A stretch of DNA of 64,000 bases from Desulfobacteraceae bacterium. GTDB taxonomy: Bacteria; Desulfobacterota; DSM-4660; Desulfatiglandales; Desulfatiglandaceae. This document shows positions 8,813 to 18,873 of this stretch, piece by piece. The notes under the pieces were generated by a model. It saw nothing but the letters and a program-made list of their open reading frames with translations. It was not told where the DNA came from and did no database searches. The position numbers were made by a program, and so were the translations under genes. Position 1 is the first letter of the stretch. Every line of letters begins with the position of its first letter. The stretch covers positions 39,081-103,080 of the forward strand of contig JAUWMR010000008.1 in assembly GCA_030613055.1 (NCBI GenBank). Direction: 5' to 3'.

Positions 8813-9911
8813 ATGGATCAGGAACTCATGGAAAAAATTGATCATATTATGGTTCAACTCGATGACCTTCGAGGTCATCTTTGACCTGGATGAGCAACAA
8901 CAAGAGCTTGAAAAAATTGAAAACATAATGTCAAAGGCCGACTTCTGGCAGAAGGATCAGGCGGAAATCTTACGGCTGACTCAAAAAAGATCGATACTGC
9001 GGGAAAAAATCGATACGTGGCATAATCTTCACGATAATACCGAAGATGCCAGGATCTTAGCCGAGATGGCCTTTGATGAAGATGATAGGGCTACCCTTGA
9101 AGAGATTGAGAAGGATGTATGCGGCCTGCAAAAACGGATTAAAGACCTCGAGTTCCAATCGCTCCTTGGAGACCCCGATGACGGGCGGAATGGGATTGTA
9201 TCCATAAATGCCGGAGCCGGGGGTACAGAAGCCCAGGACTGGGTGGAAATGCTCTTGAGAATGTTCGTTCGCTGGAGTGAAGAAAAGGGTATGCAGGTCC
9301 GTGTAATCGATTATCTTCCCGGCGATGAGGCCGGCATCAAGAACGTCACCTTTACGGTAAGCGGCCCTTACGCTTACGGATACCTCAAATCAGAACATGG
9401 TATCCACCGTATGGTCAGAATGTCTCCCTTTGACGCTACCGGAAGAAGACACACCTCATTTGCCTCTGTTTCCGTCCTTCCGGAAGTGGATACGGAGATA
9501 AAAATTGAAATCGAGGAAAAAGATCTTCGCATTGACACTTACAGGGCCAGTGGTCCAGGCGGCCAGCATGTAAACAAGACCAGTTCTGCCGTAAGGATTA
9601 CGCATCTTCCCACCGGAACCGTTGCACAATGCCAGAATGAAAAATCCCAGCATCGCAACAGGGAGATGGCCTTAAAGGTGCTGAAGGCCAAGCTTTATCA
9701 GCTTGAAAAGGGGAAACAGGATCAAAAGAAACAACAGGAACACCAGACCCAAAAAGACATCGCATGGGGCAGCCAGATAAGATCCTATGTCTTTAATCCC
9801 TACAGAATGGTCAAAGATCACCGGACTAATGTAGAAATAGGCGATGTGGAAAGGGTCATGGATGGAGACATCAATCTTTTCATTGACGCCTACTTAAGGC
9901 TCAAGGACTAA
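8813..9911 (+). CDS. prfB: peptide chain release factor 2 with programmed +1 frameshift
   Basis: RF2 releases peptides at UGA and UAA. The true start is the ATG at 8813 after AGGAG. Codon 24 is an in-frame TGA (8882-8884) in the context CTT TGA C, preceded by a GAGGT Shine-Dalgarno-like word: the classic autoregulatory +1 frameshift site. Reading resumes at GAC (8883) and gives a 365-residue protein, the same length as E. coli RF2. The SPF stop-codon-recognition tripeptide lies in RMVRMSPFDATGRRH, and the GGQ catalytic motif is at residues 249-251. A single-frame call would begin at 8838 and miss the real N-terminus. Confidence 0.97.
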
Positions 9912-9962
9912 GGCAAAAGATGCCTTGGGTCATCTCGGATTAGTGTAAAAATCTGATTCCAT

Positions 9963-10058
9963 GTAACACTTTAGCTCTTTGAAAAAATCGATCATAGACT
10001 GTAGGGACGTGGGGATCTCCATGTCCCGGTCCTGTTTTTAATGAGCTAAACTATTACG
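9963..10058. repeat. short hairpin copy of the GTAACATTTTAGC repeat family
   Basis: About 96 bp between the convergent prfB and amidase genes. The left end (GTAACACTTTAGCTCTTTG...GATC) and right end (...GAGCTAAACTATTACG) are imperfect inverted repeats with almost no interior, so the whole unit folds into one long hairpin. The same ends bound the larger elements at 33241-33568 and 40841-41232. No gene is seen in 9912-10079. Confidence 0.75.
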
Positions 10059-10079
10059 ATTTCATGTTTTTGATGGGGC

Positions 10080-11804
10080 CTATCCTCCCTTATAAACCTG
10101 ATCAATGCTTGATATATATGCTCTTATGCCCTCACAAATTCCATCGGCCATGCTTTCCTGGTATCTCTTACTGACCAGCCTCTTGCGTTCCGTTGCATTT
10201 GTCAGGAAGCCCGTCTCCACAAGTATTGCGGGCATCTGTGCGCCAATCAACACATAGAAAGGGGCCTGCTTTACACCCAGGTCTTTAATTTTCTTATATC
10301 TCTTCTTGGCCCGCCCCACCATTCCCTTTTGGACAGCATGGGCAAGGCGGCTCGATTCATGAATCTTTGTGTTCAGCATCAGGTCATTTAAAATCGTCTG
10401 GAGGTCACTTATATTCTTTTCCGAGGTGGCATTCTCCCTTGCCGCCACCATAATGGCCCTTTTATCAGTCGCCATATTCAGAAAATAGGTCTCCAGTCCC
10501 TGAATTCTCCTGTCCCTGTGGGCGTTAATATGCAGCGAGATAAACAGGTCCGCCTTTTTCATATTGGCAACGGCCGTCCTCTGCTCTAAGGACAGGAAAA
10601 CATCCCTGGTTCTTGTAAGGAAGACCTCGCATCCAAATTTCTTTTCTATTTTTTTTGCCAGAAGTTTAGCAATACTCAAAACAATGTTTTTTTCCTTAAT
10701 TCCTCCCCGGGCAAAACAACCCGGGTCTTTGCCCCCATGTCCCGGGTCAATCACGATTCTCTTGACATTCAAGCCGAGTTGCCTGGCAAGGGACACGGTA
10801 CGATCAGGGGTCTCTGCCTTTCGTATACCTTTCACGGGAGTCCTTTTCCTAACGGCCGGCTTTGATTTAGCTTTTGAAACGATCCTTTCACGCTTTCCGA
10901 CGTCCACCACGATTCGAAAAGGATCATGCAGATGGAAAACCTTATATCCTCCTATACTTTCAATATCCAATACGACTCGCACCGTGTCTTTTGTATACTG
11001 ACCCGCACGCGCCCTCTGGAGCAGCCCGTCCTTAATGTCTATCGGCCTGTCAATCTGGGAAGTCACCTCTGATTTCTTGAGGTCAAGATAAAGCCTGCGC
11101 GGTTTTTTATGGTCGGGATCCGCCTTGATCAGGTGATGCTCATATTTCACGGGACTTTTCAGGTCAATCACGATACGTGTGTAATTAGCGGTTGACCAAT
11201 AGCGGATATCTCTTACGGGAATCAGTCCTGTTTCAGGGGCACCGCTAACCTTTGTCTCTTTTTTCGCATCTACTTTGCTAAGGGTTATGGCTAACTCATC
11301 TAACCTCTTCCTGGCCTTTGGCCGCATATCACCGGAGGGAAATTTAATATCCACTTTTAGAAATTCCACATAGGCCTGGGATGGGTTCTTCTTGTATCTG
11401 TAATAAATCTCTCCGATCCGATACTGCGCGTCATCAGCCAGACGATGTTTCCTGTATTTGTCCACCAACTGCCCGTAAAGATCGAGGGCTTCATCTATAT
11501 CCTTAGACATGCCGGAATAGGCATAAAGGCCCGCATAAAGTCCGGCAGAATGATAGATCGCCCATGCCGCCTTGTCACTCCCAGGGTAACGGGCGTAAAT
11601 CTTTTTATAGCGACGGGCGCAGTTTACCCAGTTGTGACGATATCTTTTTTTCTGAGACGACTTGTTCAAAGCCTTGCGGCACTGATCCGCTTCTTTAAGG
11701 AGCGTGGCAGGATTTGTGGTGGTGGCACAAATAGCGCCAGACCGCAGTCCAAGTAAAACGGCCAAGAGAACCAATACCAAAATGTAACTGATTTTCTTTT
11801 TCAT
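10080..11804 (-). CDS. N-acetylmuramoyl-L-alanine amidase, AMIN + Amidase_3
   Basis: Periplasmic zinc amidase that cleaves peptides from peptidoglycan, of the AmiC type used in cell separation. An N-terminal signal peptide is clear (MKKKISYILVLVLLAVLLGL). A TPR-like helical region follows (about 30-175), then an AMIN domain (about 200-305, IRYWSTANYTRIVIDLKSP), a basic linker and the Amidase_3 domain (about 350-565). Catalytic/zinc motifs are IDPGHGGKDPGC, SLHINAH and ILVETGFLTN. The extra helical region makes it 574 residues, longer than E. coli AmiC. It overlaps mutS by 4 bp. Confidence 0.93.
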   Translation of the reverse strand: MKKKISYILVLVLLAVLLGLRSGAICATTTNPATLLKEADQCRKALNKSSQKKRYRHNWVNCARRYKKIYARYPGSDKAAWAIYHSAGLYAGLYAYSGMSKDIDEALDLYGQLVDKYRKHRLADDAQYRIGEIYYRYKKNPSQAYVEFLKVDIKFPSGDMRPKARKRLDELAITLSKVDAKKETKVSGAPETGLIPVRDIRYWSTANYTRIVIDLKSPVKYEHHLIKADPDHKKPRRLYLDLKKSEVTSQIDRPIDIKDGLLQRARAGQYTKDTVRVVLDIESIGGYKVFHLHDPFRIVVDVGKRERIVSKAKSKPAVRKRTPVKGIRKAETPDRTVSLARQLGLNVKRIVIDPGHGGKDPGCFARGGIKEKNIVLSIAKLLAKKIEKKFGCEVFLTRTRDVFLSLEQRTAVANMKKADLFISLHINAHRDRRIQGLETYFLNMATDKRAIMVAARENATSEKNISDLQTILNDLMLNTKIHESSRLAHAVQKGMVGRAKKRYKKIKDLGVKQAPFYVLIGAQMPAILVETGFLTNATERKRLVSKRYQESMADGICEGIRAYISSIDQVYKGG

Positions 11805-14407
11805 ATCAAAGTCGTGTGTTTTTTTAGTCTATCAAGCTCGTTAAGCGCCTCTAAAGGTGTTATGGAAGAAATATCCAGCCCCCTAATCCATTCTGTAAGT
11901 TTCCGATCCTGTGACCCAAAGAGGCCGAGCTGTACCATATTGCTCTCTTCATCTTCAGGCGAACCATGCGCCAGACGAGGTCTTCCAATATCATCTAATT
12001 CAATTTTTTCCAGATTATCCAGTATCTCCTTGGCTCGCTCTAAAACCTTTTCGGGCAGCCCTGCAATCCGGGCCACCTGGATTCCGTAACTCCTGCTCGT
12101 ACCACCCGGAATAATCTTTCTTAAGAATAAAATCCTGTCATTCCATTCTCGCACGGCAATATTAAAATTTTTTATCCTCTGCTTGGTGGCCATTAAATCG
12201 GTTAGTTCATGATAGTGCGTTGCGAAAAGGGTCCTGACACCCTGCCCCTCCCTGTCGTGTAATGCCTCGGCCACGGCCCATGCAATGCTCAAACCATCAT
12301 ATGTGCTGGTCCCGCGTCCGATTTCATCTAAAATGACCAGACTCCTTGGCGTCGCATTCCGCAGGATATTTGCCGTTTCATTCATTTCCACCATAAAAGT
12401 GCTTTGTCCCTTAGCCAGATCATCTGAAGCGCCGACCCTCGTAAAAATACGGTCCACAATACCAATTACCGCTTTTGAGGCGGGGACAAAACTTCCTAAT
12501 TGTGCCATCAGCACGGTCAGGGCTGTCTGCCTTAAGATGGTAGATTTACCTGCCATATTGGGGCCGGTTATAATCAGCATCTGCTGATCTTTCGAATTCA
12601 GGCTAATATCGTTAGGAACAAAGTCCTCATCTTTTACAGTCAGCTCTATCACAGGGTGCCGGCCGTCATGAATTTCAATACCGGTGCCGTCGTTTATTTC
12701 CGGACATGTGTAATTATTTATATCAGCAACTTCTGCCAGACCAGCCAGGACATCAATATTGGCAACCAGTTCTGCTGTTTCTTTGATGCGCTGGTTCTCA
12801 AACGCCACTTTCTTGCGCAATCCGTCAAAAATGGCAAACTCTAATTCCACGCGCTTTTCTTCAGCACTGAGCACCTGATCTTCCATTGCCTTCAAGGATT
12901 CGGTGATGTAGCGCTCGCCATTAACCAGCGTCTGTTTCCTTATATAGTCGGGTGGTACAAGATGCAGGTTTGCCTTTGAAATTTCAATATAGTATCCAAA
13001 GACCCTGTTAAATCCAACTTTCAGATTTGATATACCGGTCCTTTGCTGCTCTGTTACGGCAAAATCCGCCATCCAGCTCTTTCCGTCACGGCTCATCGAG
13101 ATCAGCCCGTCTAATTCATCATCGTATCCCTCTTTGATAATGCCACCGTCTTTTACCGAAACCGGCGGATCTTCACGGATGGCATCTCCTATCAGAGAGG
13201 CGATATCGACAAGAGTGTCAATCCTTTTTGCGATTTCTGACAGAAGAATGCTTATTGAACTGCTTAACCTCTCTTTTATAAACGGCAACCTCAAAACCGA
13301 GGATTTGAGGGCAATGAGATCCCTTGCATTTGCCCTTCCCAGGGCAATGCGCCCGTTTAGTCGTTCAAGATCATGGATATCTTGAAGCTCATCCCTGATT
13401 TCATCCCGAAATATTGGATCATCCTTGAAGCAAACAACGGCGGCCAAACGCTTCCGAATCATATCAAGTTTGATAAGTGGATAGGTGACCCATTTTTTCA
13501 GCAGCCTGCTGCCCATGGGGGTCACGGATCTATCAAGAATCTGGAAAAGCGACCCCTGATCCGATTGCCGGCGCATGGTTTTCAGGAGTTCTAAGTGAGA
13601 ACACGTGGTTTCATCAAGGAACATGAAATCACCGATATGATAAGCCACGATTTCCTTTATATGCGGAGGAAACCCTTTCTGTGTATCCACAAGGTAGTGA
13701 ACAAGTGCTCCGGCCGCAGTAATTCCCTGTGGCATGTCCTGGCATCCGAATCCCGCTAAAGACCTGACCCCCAATTGCTCCTTTAGCAGGCTCTCCGCGC
13801 TTACAGGCTCGAAGGAATCCTTTCCGAGAATCTCGACCCGGTAGCCGGAAACCTCCTTTCTCCCTGAGAAACAACTATTTTCATAGATCAGGAGTTCGGC
13901 CGGACCTATCCGTCCCAGTTCATCAAAAAGTTCGCCAAATGAGCGAACCTCCGTGACACGAAACTCACCGGTCGACAGGTCCGCGTGAGCCAGACCGTAC
14001 CGGTCATCTCCCTCCGATATTGCTGCCAAATACAGGTTGCTTTTATCGTCGACATCTCCCTCATCCACGATTGAACCGGGGGTTACAAGCCTGACTACTT
14101 CCCTTTTTACAATCCCTTTGCTTTGTTTCGGATCCTCAGTCTGTTCGCAAATTGCAACCTTCTTCCCACTGTTTACCAACCTGGCTATGTAGGTTTTCGA
14201 AGAATGATGGGGCACGCCGCACATAGGGACCTTGTTTCCGTTATACGTTCCCCTGGCTGTGAGGGTAATACCGAGGATTCCGGATGCAGTACGGGCATCA
14301 TCAAAAAACATCTCATAAAAATCACCCATACGATAAAACAAAATGGCATCAGGGTATTCGCTCTTGATGCCCATGTATTGTCTTAGCATAGGTGTCAGCG
14401 ATGTCAT
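11801..14407 (-). CDS. mutS: DNA mismatch repair protein MutS
   Basis: ATPase that recognises mismatches. Start chosen at MTSLTPMLRQYMGIK, whose ribosome binding site GAGGAA lies within the end of lapB; upstream start candidates would run into that gene. The mismatch-recognition Phe-x-Glu is in YRMGDFYEMFFDDA near residue 38, followed by the connector, lever and clamp, then the ATPase domain with GPNMAGKST and VILDEIGRGTSTYDGLS. 869 residues, full length. No mutL is visible in the window. Confidence 0.98.
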   Translation of the reverse strand: MTSLTPMLRQYMGIKSEYPDAILFYRMGDFYEMFFDDARTASGILGITLTARGTYNGNKVPMCGVPHHSSKTYIARLVNSGKKVAICEQTEDPKQSKGIVKREVVRLVTPGSIVDEGDVDDKSNLYLAAISEGDDRYGLAHADLSTGEFRVTEVRSFGELFDELGRIGPAELLIYENSCFSGRKEVSGYRVEILGKDSFEPVSAESLLKEQLGVRSLAGFGCQDMPQGITAAGALVHYLVDTQKGFPPHIKEIVAYHIGDFMFLDETTCSHLELLKTMRRQSDQGSLFQILDRSVTPMGSRLLKKWVTYPLIKLDMIRKRLAAVVCFKDDPIFRDEIRDELQDIHDLERLNGRIALGRANARDLIALKSSVLRLPFIKERLSSSISILLSEIAKRIDTLVDIASLIGDAIREDPPVSVKDGGIIKEGYDDELDGLISMSRDGKSWMADFAVTEQQRTGISNLKVGFNRVFGYYIEISKANLHLVPPDYIRKQTLVNGERYITESLKAMEDQVLSAEEKRVELEFAIFDGLRKKVAFENQRIKETAELVANIDVLAGLAEVADINNYTCPEINDGTGIEIHDGRHPVIELTVKDEDFVPNDISLNSKDQQMLIITGPNMAGKSTILRQTALTVLMAQLGSFVPASKAVIGIVDRIFTRVGASDDLAKGQSTFMVEMNETANILRNATPRSLVILDEIGRGTSTYDGLSIAWAVAEALHDREGQGVRTLFATHYHELTDLMATKQRIKNFNIAVREWNDRILFLRKIIPGGTSRSYGIQVARIAGLPEKVLERAKEILDNLEKIELDDIGRPRLAHGSPEDEESNMVQLGLFGSQDRKLTEWIRGLDISSITPLEALNELDRLKKHTTLI

Positions 14408-14408
14408 A

Positions 14409-15680
14409 CTATTCCTCATTTTTACTATTCTGAAAGCGGGCCAACGGTTCTTCAGACCCGGGTAGAGCCGTTGATCGAGACCCTGCAGATTCAATCATAT
14501 GAATTGTATCCCATCTCTTGCATTGCGGGCATTGCCACAAAAGTTCGTCTGCCCGGTACCCACATTGAAAGCACTGAAACTCTAAGTACGGGACATCTAA
14601 ATGATCAATAAGCTCCCTGTAATCAACAAGGGCCTCCTGCTCCCTGTTATGATTCAGGAGGATCTCTCCTTTAAATTTCCTGGCCTTCCAGAAGGAAGGT
14701 TCCAATTCCAGGGCACGGGCTATCTCCCCGAGCGCTCCCTCAATATCCCCATCAATATAAAGATACCGGGATAACGCCATATGTGTGAAGGCATCCGATT
14801 TTGACCGGGCACATTCCTTTAAGAAGTCCTCAACCGGTCTTAAATCTTTCATTTTTGAATAGGAACCCTCTAAGCGACGATAGGCAAGAAAAGTGAACTG
14901 CGGTGCCACTTCAGCAACTCTTTTCCATATTGAAACGGCTTTTTTGTATTCTCTTTTACTGAAATAAAGATCTCCTAAATGAAGGTAGGCGTCAACGCAT
15001 TCCCTGTGGGTCGATATTGCACTGTTAAATAAAGACCTGGCCTTAGCCAGATCACTTTTCTCATAGTAAACCTTACCTGCCTCAACCAGATGATGAGCTA
15101 AAATGTGCCGGTCATCACCCCTTTCCAACCGTGAGATCTTCTGTCTTGCCCTGTAGGCATTCTCCCAGTCTTTTGACTCTTCGTAAATCTTCTCAATTTC
15201 TTTTAGTGTCCTGATACTTGTCGAATCCGCTTGCTCTACCTTGAGAAATGTTTTCAGCGCGCGATTTAAAAAACCCCCTTTCCGGTAATCCAGCCCCAGA
15301 TCGAACAGGGCCCTGAGCTTTATTCGCTTATCAATGTTTGGCCTCAGGATTATACTCTGTCGTATCCGGATAGCCCTGTCTATATCGCCTTTGGAACGGT
15401 ACAGGTTCCCTAATGCCACATATGTTTCTACGGTATCAGAATTGACCTTAACTGACTTTGTAAATTCCTCAATAGCATTATCGTGATCATTGGAAAGGAT
15501 ATACTGAACTCCCTTGAAGAATGCGCTGTCCCCTTTGCTTGTTATCGAACTGGCCTTCTCCTCCCTGCCGGCCCGTTTCCAGCTTCCGATAATCACCCCG
15601 ATTACAAAAGCGATAATCACACCCGCCAAAAACATCTGATTGCCAGTTTCTATGAACCATTTCGAGAGTGATACCCACAT
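14409..15680 (-). CDS. lapB: LapB (YciM) lipopolysaccharide assembly TPR protein
   Basis: Membrane-anchored TPR protein that in E. coli controls LpxC turnover and LPS assembly. One N-terminal transmembrane helix (about 17-35) is followed by about nine TPR-like repeats (about 45-375) and a C-terminal rubredoxin-type zinc finger with two CxxC pairs (FQCFQCGYRADEL, WQCPQCKRWDTI). 423 residues. lapA lies immediately upstream with a 17 bp gap, which is the conserved lapA-lapB pair, and mutS follows almost without a gap. Confidence 0.93.
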   Translation of the reverse strand: MWVSLSKWFIETGNQMFLAGVIIAFVIGVIIGSWKRAGREEKASSITSKGDSAFFKGVQYILSNDHDNAIEEFTKSVKVNSDTVETYVALGNLYRSKGDIDRAIRIRQSIILRPNIDKRIKLRALFDLGLDYRKGGFLNRALKTFLKVEQADSTSIRTLKEIEKIYEESKDWENAYRARQKISRLERGDDRHILAHHLVEAGKVYYEKSDLAKARSLFNSAISTHRECVDAYLHLGDLYFSKREYKKAVSIWKRVAEVAPQFTFLAYRRLEGSYSKMKDLRPVEDFLKECARSKSDAFTHMALSRYLYIDGDIEGALGEIARALELEPSFWKARKFKGEILLNHNREQEALVDYRELIDHLDVPYLEFQCFQCGYRADELLWQCPQCKRWDTIHMIESAGSRSTALPGSEEPLARFQNSKNEE

Positions 15681-15698
15681 GAAATGCCGCCTCTATCG

Positions 15699-16058
15699 TT
15701 ATAAGGATGTTTCCTGAATTTCCTCTATCTGATCCGGCCCCACTACTTCTGTCGTAACAGGTAAATTCCTTAGAGAACTAAGCTCCTTTTCCATTTGCCT
15801 GGTATCCTTCCTGATGCTCTTGATCTCTTTTTTAAGATGGAATCGCTCGGTCATTCCGTACGCTCCCGAAAAAATAACGCCAATAAGAAAGGTTATAATA
15901 GCCACCAGAGATAATGGTATCCCGGTGGTTTCGCCATTCCAAAACATGAGGTCTACCCTGAAACTAATCTTTGTCGCCAGGGCTTCGTAGTTCTGAACAA
16001 CTACAATAACGACAAGTAATAAAACTAAAAGAACTCCTATCCATCTTAAATGTTTCAT
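15699..16058 (-). CDS. lapA: LapA family membrane protein
   Basis: 119 residues with two transmembrane helices (about 5-23 and 48-68) and a C-terminal coiled-coil-like charged segment (about 75-100), as in LapA/DUF1049 proteins that partner LapB. It overlaps the upstream HIT gene by 4 bp and lies 18 bp before lapB, so the three are probably one transcript. Confidence 0.9.
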   Translation of the reverse strand: MKHLRWIGVLLVLLLVVIVVVQNYEALATKISFRVDLMFWNGETTGIPLSLVAIITFLIGVIFSGAYGMTERFHLKKEIKSIRKDTRQMEKELSSLRNLPVTTEVVGPDQIEEIQETSL

Positions 16059-16564
16059 TTGTCCCCTCCACGAAAGTTTTTAAAATTCTTAAAATACGGC
16101 AGTAGTTTTTGATACGTATCCTTAATATGCTCAGGAATGACTCTCACTTCACCAAACACGGTCATATAATTAGTATCGCCATTCCAACGGGGTACAATAT
16201 GAAAGTGCATATGCTCCTCCACGCCGGCCCCTGCAACTCTGCCAAGATTTAATCCAACATTGAAACCTTCCGGCCCCATAACCTTCTTCAACGCCCCAAT
16301 TGACCTGCGAACAGTAATCAGCAGATCCATTGTCTCATCATCCGAAATGGACTCCAGACCCGGGACATGCCTGACAGGCGCAACCAAAAGGTGCCCGTTA
16401 ATATAAGGAAAACGATTCATCATGACCATGCTGAGGGGGCCCACGTATAGAATCAGCCTCTCTTCATCCCGGCCGCGATCATCCCCCGGGCAGAAAATAC
16501 ACTCTTCCCCTTTCTGATCAGCAAGAATATATTCCATCCTCCATGGCGCCCAAAGTACTTTCAT
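16055..16564 (-). CDS. HIT family nucleotide hydrolase/adenylyltransferase
   Basis: 169-residue histidine-triad protein. The catalytic signature HMHFHIVPRW is near residue 120, and an N-terminal ECIFCPG Cys pair resembles the zinc-binding part of diadenosine-phosphorylase/AP4A-type HIT proteins. The start MKVLWAPWRMEYI is typical of that branch. The substrate cannot be assigned. Coupled to lapA by a 4 bp overlap. Confidence 0.9.
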   Translation of the reverse strand: MKVLWAPWRMEYILADQKGEECIFCPGDDRGRDEERLILYVGPLSMVMMNRFPYINGHLLVAPVRHVPGLESISDDETMDLLITVRRSIGALKKVMGPEGFNVGLNLGRVAGAGVEEHMHFHIVPRWNGDTNYMTVFGEVRVIPEHIKDTYQKLLPYFKNFKNFRGGDK

Positions 16565-16573
16565 CGCATCCCC

Positions 16574-17050
16574 TTATACCCTGATTATTTCACCGCGAAT
16601 CGTATCGCCCAATTCAAAAAATCCTATGGAATGTATGCCGTTAGAACTGAAACCGGTAGCAGTGCCCGGATTAAAGACAAGCACCCCCTCCCTGATGTAA
16701 TTTGCCGCGTGGTGAGAATGGCCGTAAACAATGACGTCAACATCTCTGAACTCGGGCCATATACGATCTTCAAGACCGGAGGAAGACCCCCAGCCATGTA
16801 TAAGACCGATCCTATAAGGACCTATTTCTACTATCTTTTTAGTGGGAAGCATGGCTTTCACTTCAACCGGATCCATGTTTCCCTGCACACCGTGGAATTC
16901 CTTTTTACTCAAAAAATCTACGACGTCAATTGAGACAAGGTCACCCGCATGCAAAATTACGTCTTTGTCGGACAGATACTTATCGTAAATCTCTCTGAAT
17001 TCTCTGGTAATCTCATAAAGATGCGTATCAGAAATAACTCCAATCTTCAT
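16574..17050 (-). CDS. YfcE/MJ0936-type metallophosphoesterase
   Basis: Small calcineurin-like phosphodiesterase, about 158 residues. Start chosen at MKIGVISDTHLYE; an ORF start 138 bp upstream is not supported by homology. Metal-binding motifs are visible in order: SDTHL, ILHAGDLV, GNMDP, IHGWG and YGHSH. The physiological substrate is not evident. It lies 9 bp before the HIT gene in the same direction. Confidence 0.88.
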   Translation of the reverse strand: MKIGVISDTHLYEITREFREIYDKYLSDKDVILHAGDLVSIDVVDFLSKKEFHGVQGNMDPVEVKAMLPTKKIVEIGPYRIGLIHGWGSSSGLEDRIWPEFRDVDVIVYGHSHHAANYIREGVLVFNPGTATGFSSNGIHSIGFFELGDTIRGEIIRV

Positions 17051-17223
17051 TTTCAAACGTGTACAACCGCCTCCGTATTCACCCTGGATTTTGGTCAAGA
17101 AGTATATCAACCTCATTGAAAAAGACAAGGCATAATCCGGCGGCATTTGAAAATCATTTGACTTGTCACGGATCTCTTTTGTATTCATTCATCTGTAACA
17201 CTTTAGATGAAGGGGTGGAAAAA

Positions 17224-17712
17224 ATGCCAATCTATGAATTTTATTGCCCAAAATGCAATATGATATTTAATTTCTTCTCAAAATCCATAAATACCGAAAA
17301 AAGACCCTCATGTCCCCGCTGTCAGAAAACCAGACTTGAAAGGCGTATGTCGCTCTTCGCACTTTCCCGAAGCCGGGGAGAGGAAGAAGACACGCCCCTT
17401 CCGGATATTGATGAATCAAAAATGGAAAAGGCAATGAATCTTCTTTCAAAAGAGGCCGAGCACTTAGATGAAAATGATCCGAGGCAGGCAGTCAACCTGA
17501 TGCGCAAACTGACGGACATGACCGGGATTAGCTTGGGTTCCGGTGTAGAGGAGGCTCTGACAAGGATGGAAGCGGGAGAAGATCCTGAAAAAATAGAAGA
17601 AGAAATGGGGGATATCCTCGAGCAGGAAGAACCGTTTGGCCTCAAGAAAAAAGCTATGAAAACCAAAAAACGCCGCCCACCAAAAGTTGATGAAAAATTA
17701 TATGATCTGTGA
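17224..17712 (+). CDS. FmdB-type zinc ribbon protein with extended C-terminus
   Basis: 162 residues, starting at the ATG 17224 after GGGTGGA. The N-terminus is an FmdB/CxxC regulatory zinc ribbon (MPIYEFYCPKCNMIF, then SCPRCQKTRLERRMS). The rest is an acidic, helical extension (residues about 60-140) with a basic tail. FmdB-like proteins were first linked to formamidase and amide-utilisation regulation, but most members have no proven role. It is divergent from the phosphoesterase gene. Confidence 0.8.
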   Translation: MPIYEFYCPKCNMIFNFFSKSINTEKRPSCPRCQKTRLERRMSLFALSRSRGEEEDTPLPDIDESKMEKAMNLLSKEAEHLDENDPRQAVNLMRKLTDMTGISLGSGVEEALTRMEAGEDPEKIEEEMGDILEQEEPFGLKKKAMKTKKRRPPKVDEKLYDL

Positions 17713-17755
17713 CCCTAATTGAGCTAAAACTCAATTGGGAGTTATCCGCTATTTT

Positions 17756-17974
17756 GTAACATTTTAGCCCTTTGAAAAAATCGATCACCAAGAAGTTCAC
17801 GAAGAGATGTGGATGCGACCGTTAGAAAATATCCAATATCGAATGTTCAATGTCCAAGTTTAAAGTTTTTTCATTGGAAATTGATCATTGATAATTGGAA
17901 ATTGGATATTTTTGTACTCTGTCTCTTCGCGCCCTTCGTGGTAAAAATATACCCCGAATTATTGAGCTATTACG
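17756..17974. repeat. GTAACATTTTAGC-family element with low-complexity interior
   Basis: The left end repeats GTAACATTTTAGCCCTTTG and the following GAAAAAATCGATCA of the elements at 9963, 33241 and 40841; the right end is ATTGAGCTATTACG. The interior differs: it holds recurring ATTGG/GATATT words and TCTTCGCGCCCTTCGTGG, similar in style to the spacer sequences of the 55-63 kb island. No ORF is supported in 17713-18001. Confidence 0.55.
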
Positions 17975-18001
17975 TGCTGATTTAACTTTAGGCACTTATC
18001 T

Positions 18002-18748
18002 TTATAACTCCACAAGTTCAATATCACCCCAGGTGGCCATCCTGTCCGCCACAATTATCACACAGCCTGTTAATCCCTTCACCTCCCTTGCCCTTTCCGC
18101 GACTCCTTCAAGATCTGTCTTATACTTAATTCTGTTTCCGATGGCAGTTGCAGCGCCATCTGCCAGTGGACCCGAAGACGACAGCACACAGGCCACATCC
18201 GCAATCCCCATGCTGAGAGAATGACCCACATTTGCTGACGAAGAACAAACTGCCAGTGGCATTTGTCTTTTGGGAATCAATAAACCGAATTTTCCGCTCA
18301 ATGGCGAGTTACCTGCAAAAATCGAAACCGTCACAGGTCGATCGGTCTTAAGGAAGATGTCTCCTCCGTTTTCGACGATAACCTGATCTGTCAACTTTAA
18401 AAGGCCGTCTGCCACGTACTGGGCAATAGCGCCTGCCACCGATGCCATTGGGCCCACTCCAAGATTTCGTGTGACATCAATCATCTCTTTTATCATCGGA
18501 GGTGCAAACGGATCCTCAACCCGTGGTGAAAGAGAGGTTGCAAATTCAGGGTGGGCCGCGATATACGACTCAAGCTGGTGCCTGCATTCAAATACCAGAT
18601 TCCTGGTCTCATCCCCCATGTTTTTGTCAGCGCTCACCCATAGATCCGTCTCTTTAACCACCACACGAAATGAAACGAGATCACCGGTATTAACGCGTTT
18701 CCTGTATGTGTGTTTTACATCGCGCGACATTGTTCTATAACGATCCAC
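18002..18748 (-). CDS. UPF0280 family protein (ApbE-like fold)
   Basis: 248 residues matching the UPF0280 family common in anaerobes and methanogens; the fold resembles ApbE/FAD-transfer proteins but the reaction is unknown. Recognisable parts: YRKRVNTGDLVSF and VKETDLWV near the N-terminus, GPMASVAGAIAQYVADGL near 125, and IVENGGDIFLK near 145, followed by GHSLSMGIADVACVLSSSG. It is monocistronic here, so context gives no further clue. Confidence 0.85.
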   Translation of the reverse strand: MDRYRTMSRDVKHTYRKRVNTGDLVSFRVVVKETDLWVSADKNMGDETRNLVFECRHQLESYIAAHPEFATSLSPRVEDPFAPPMIKEMIDVTRNLGVGPMASVAGAIAQYVADGLLKLTDQVIVENGGDIFLKTDRPVTVSIFAGNSPLSGKFGLLIPKRQMPLAVCSSSANVGHSLSMGIADVACVLSSSGPLADGAATAIGNRIKYKTDLEGVAERAREVKGLTGCVIIVADRMATWGDIELVEL

Positions 18749-18873
18749 GTAATTGTTCGCAGGTTCAAGCCCGCCTGACTTTTCGTCTTATAACGGCTCA
18801 GCGTTTTAAAATATGACAGGATGGACTCTTCTAAAAGATCATATTACATTGAACTATTTCAAGGTTATAATAA

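Noticed and set aside
9915..9935. Terminator after prfB (AAGGCA-AAAGA-TGCCTT)
   Set aside because: The stem is only six pairs and is followed by GGGTCATC, not a T-run.
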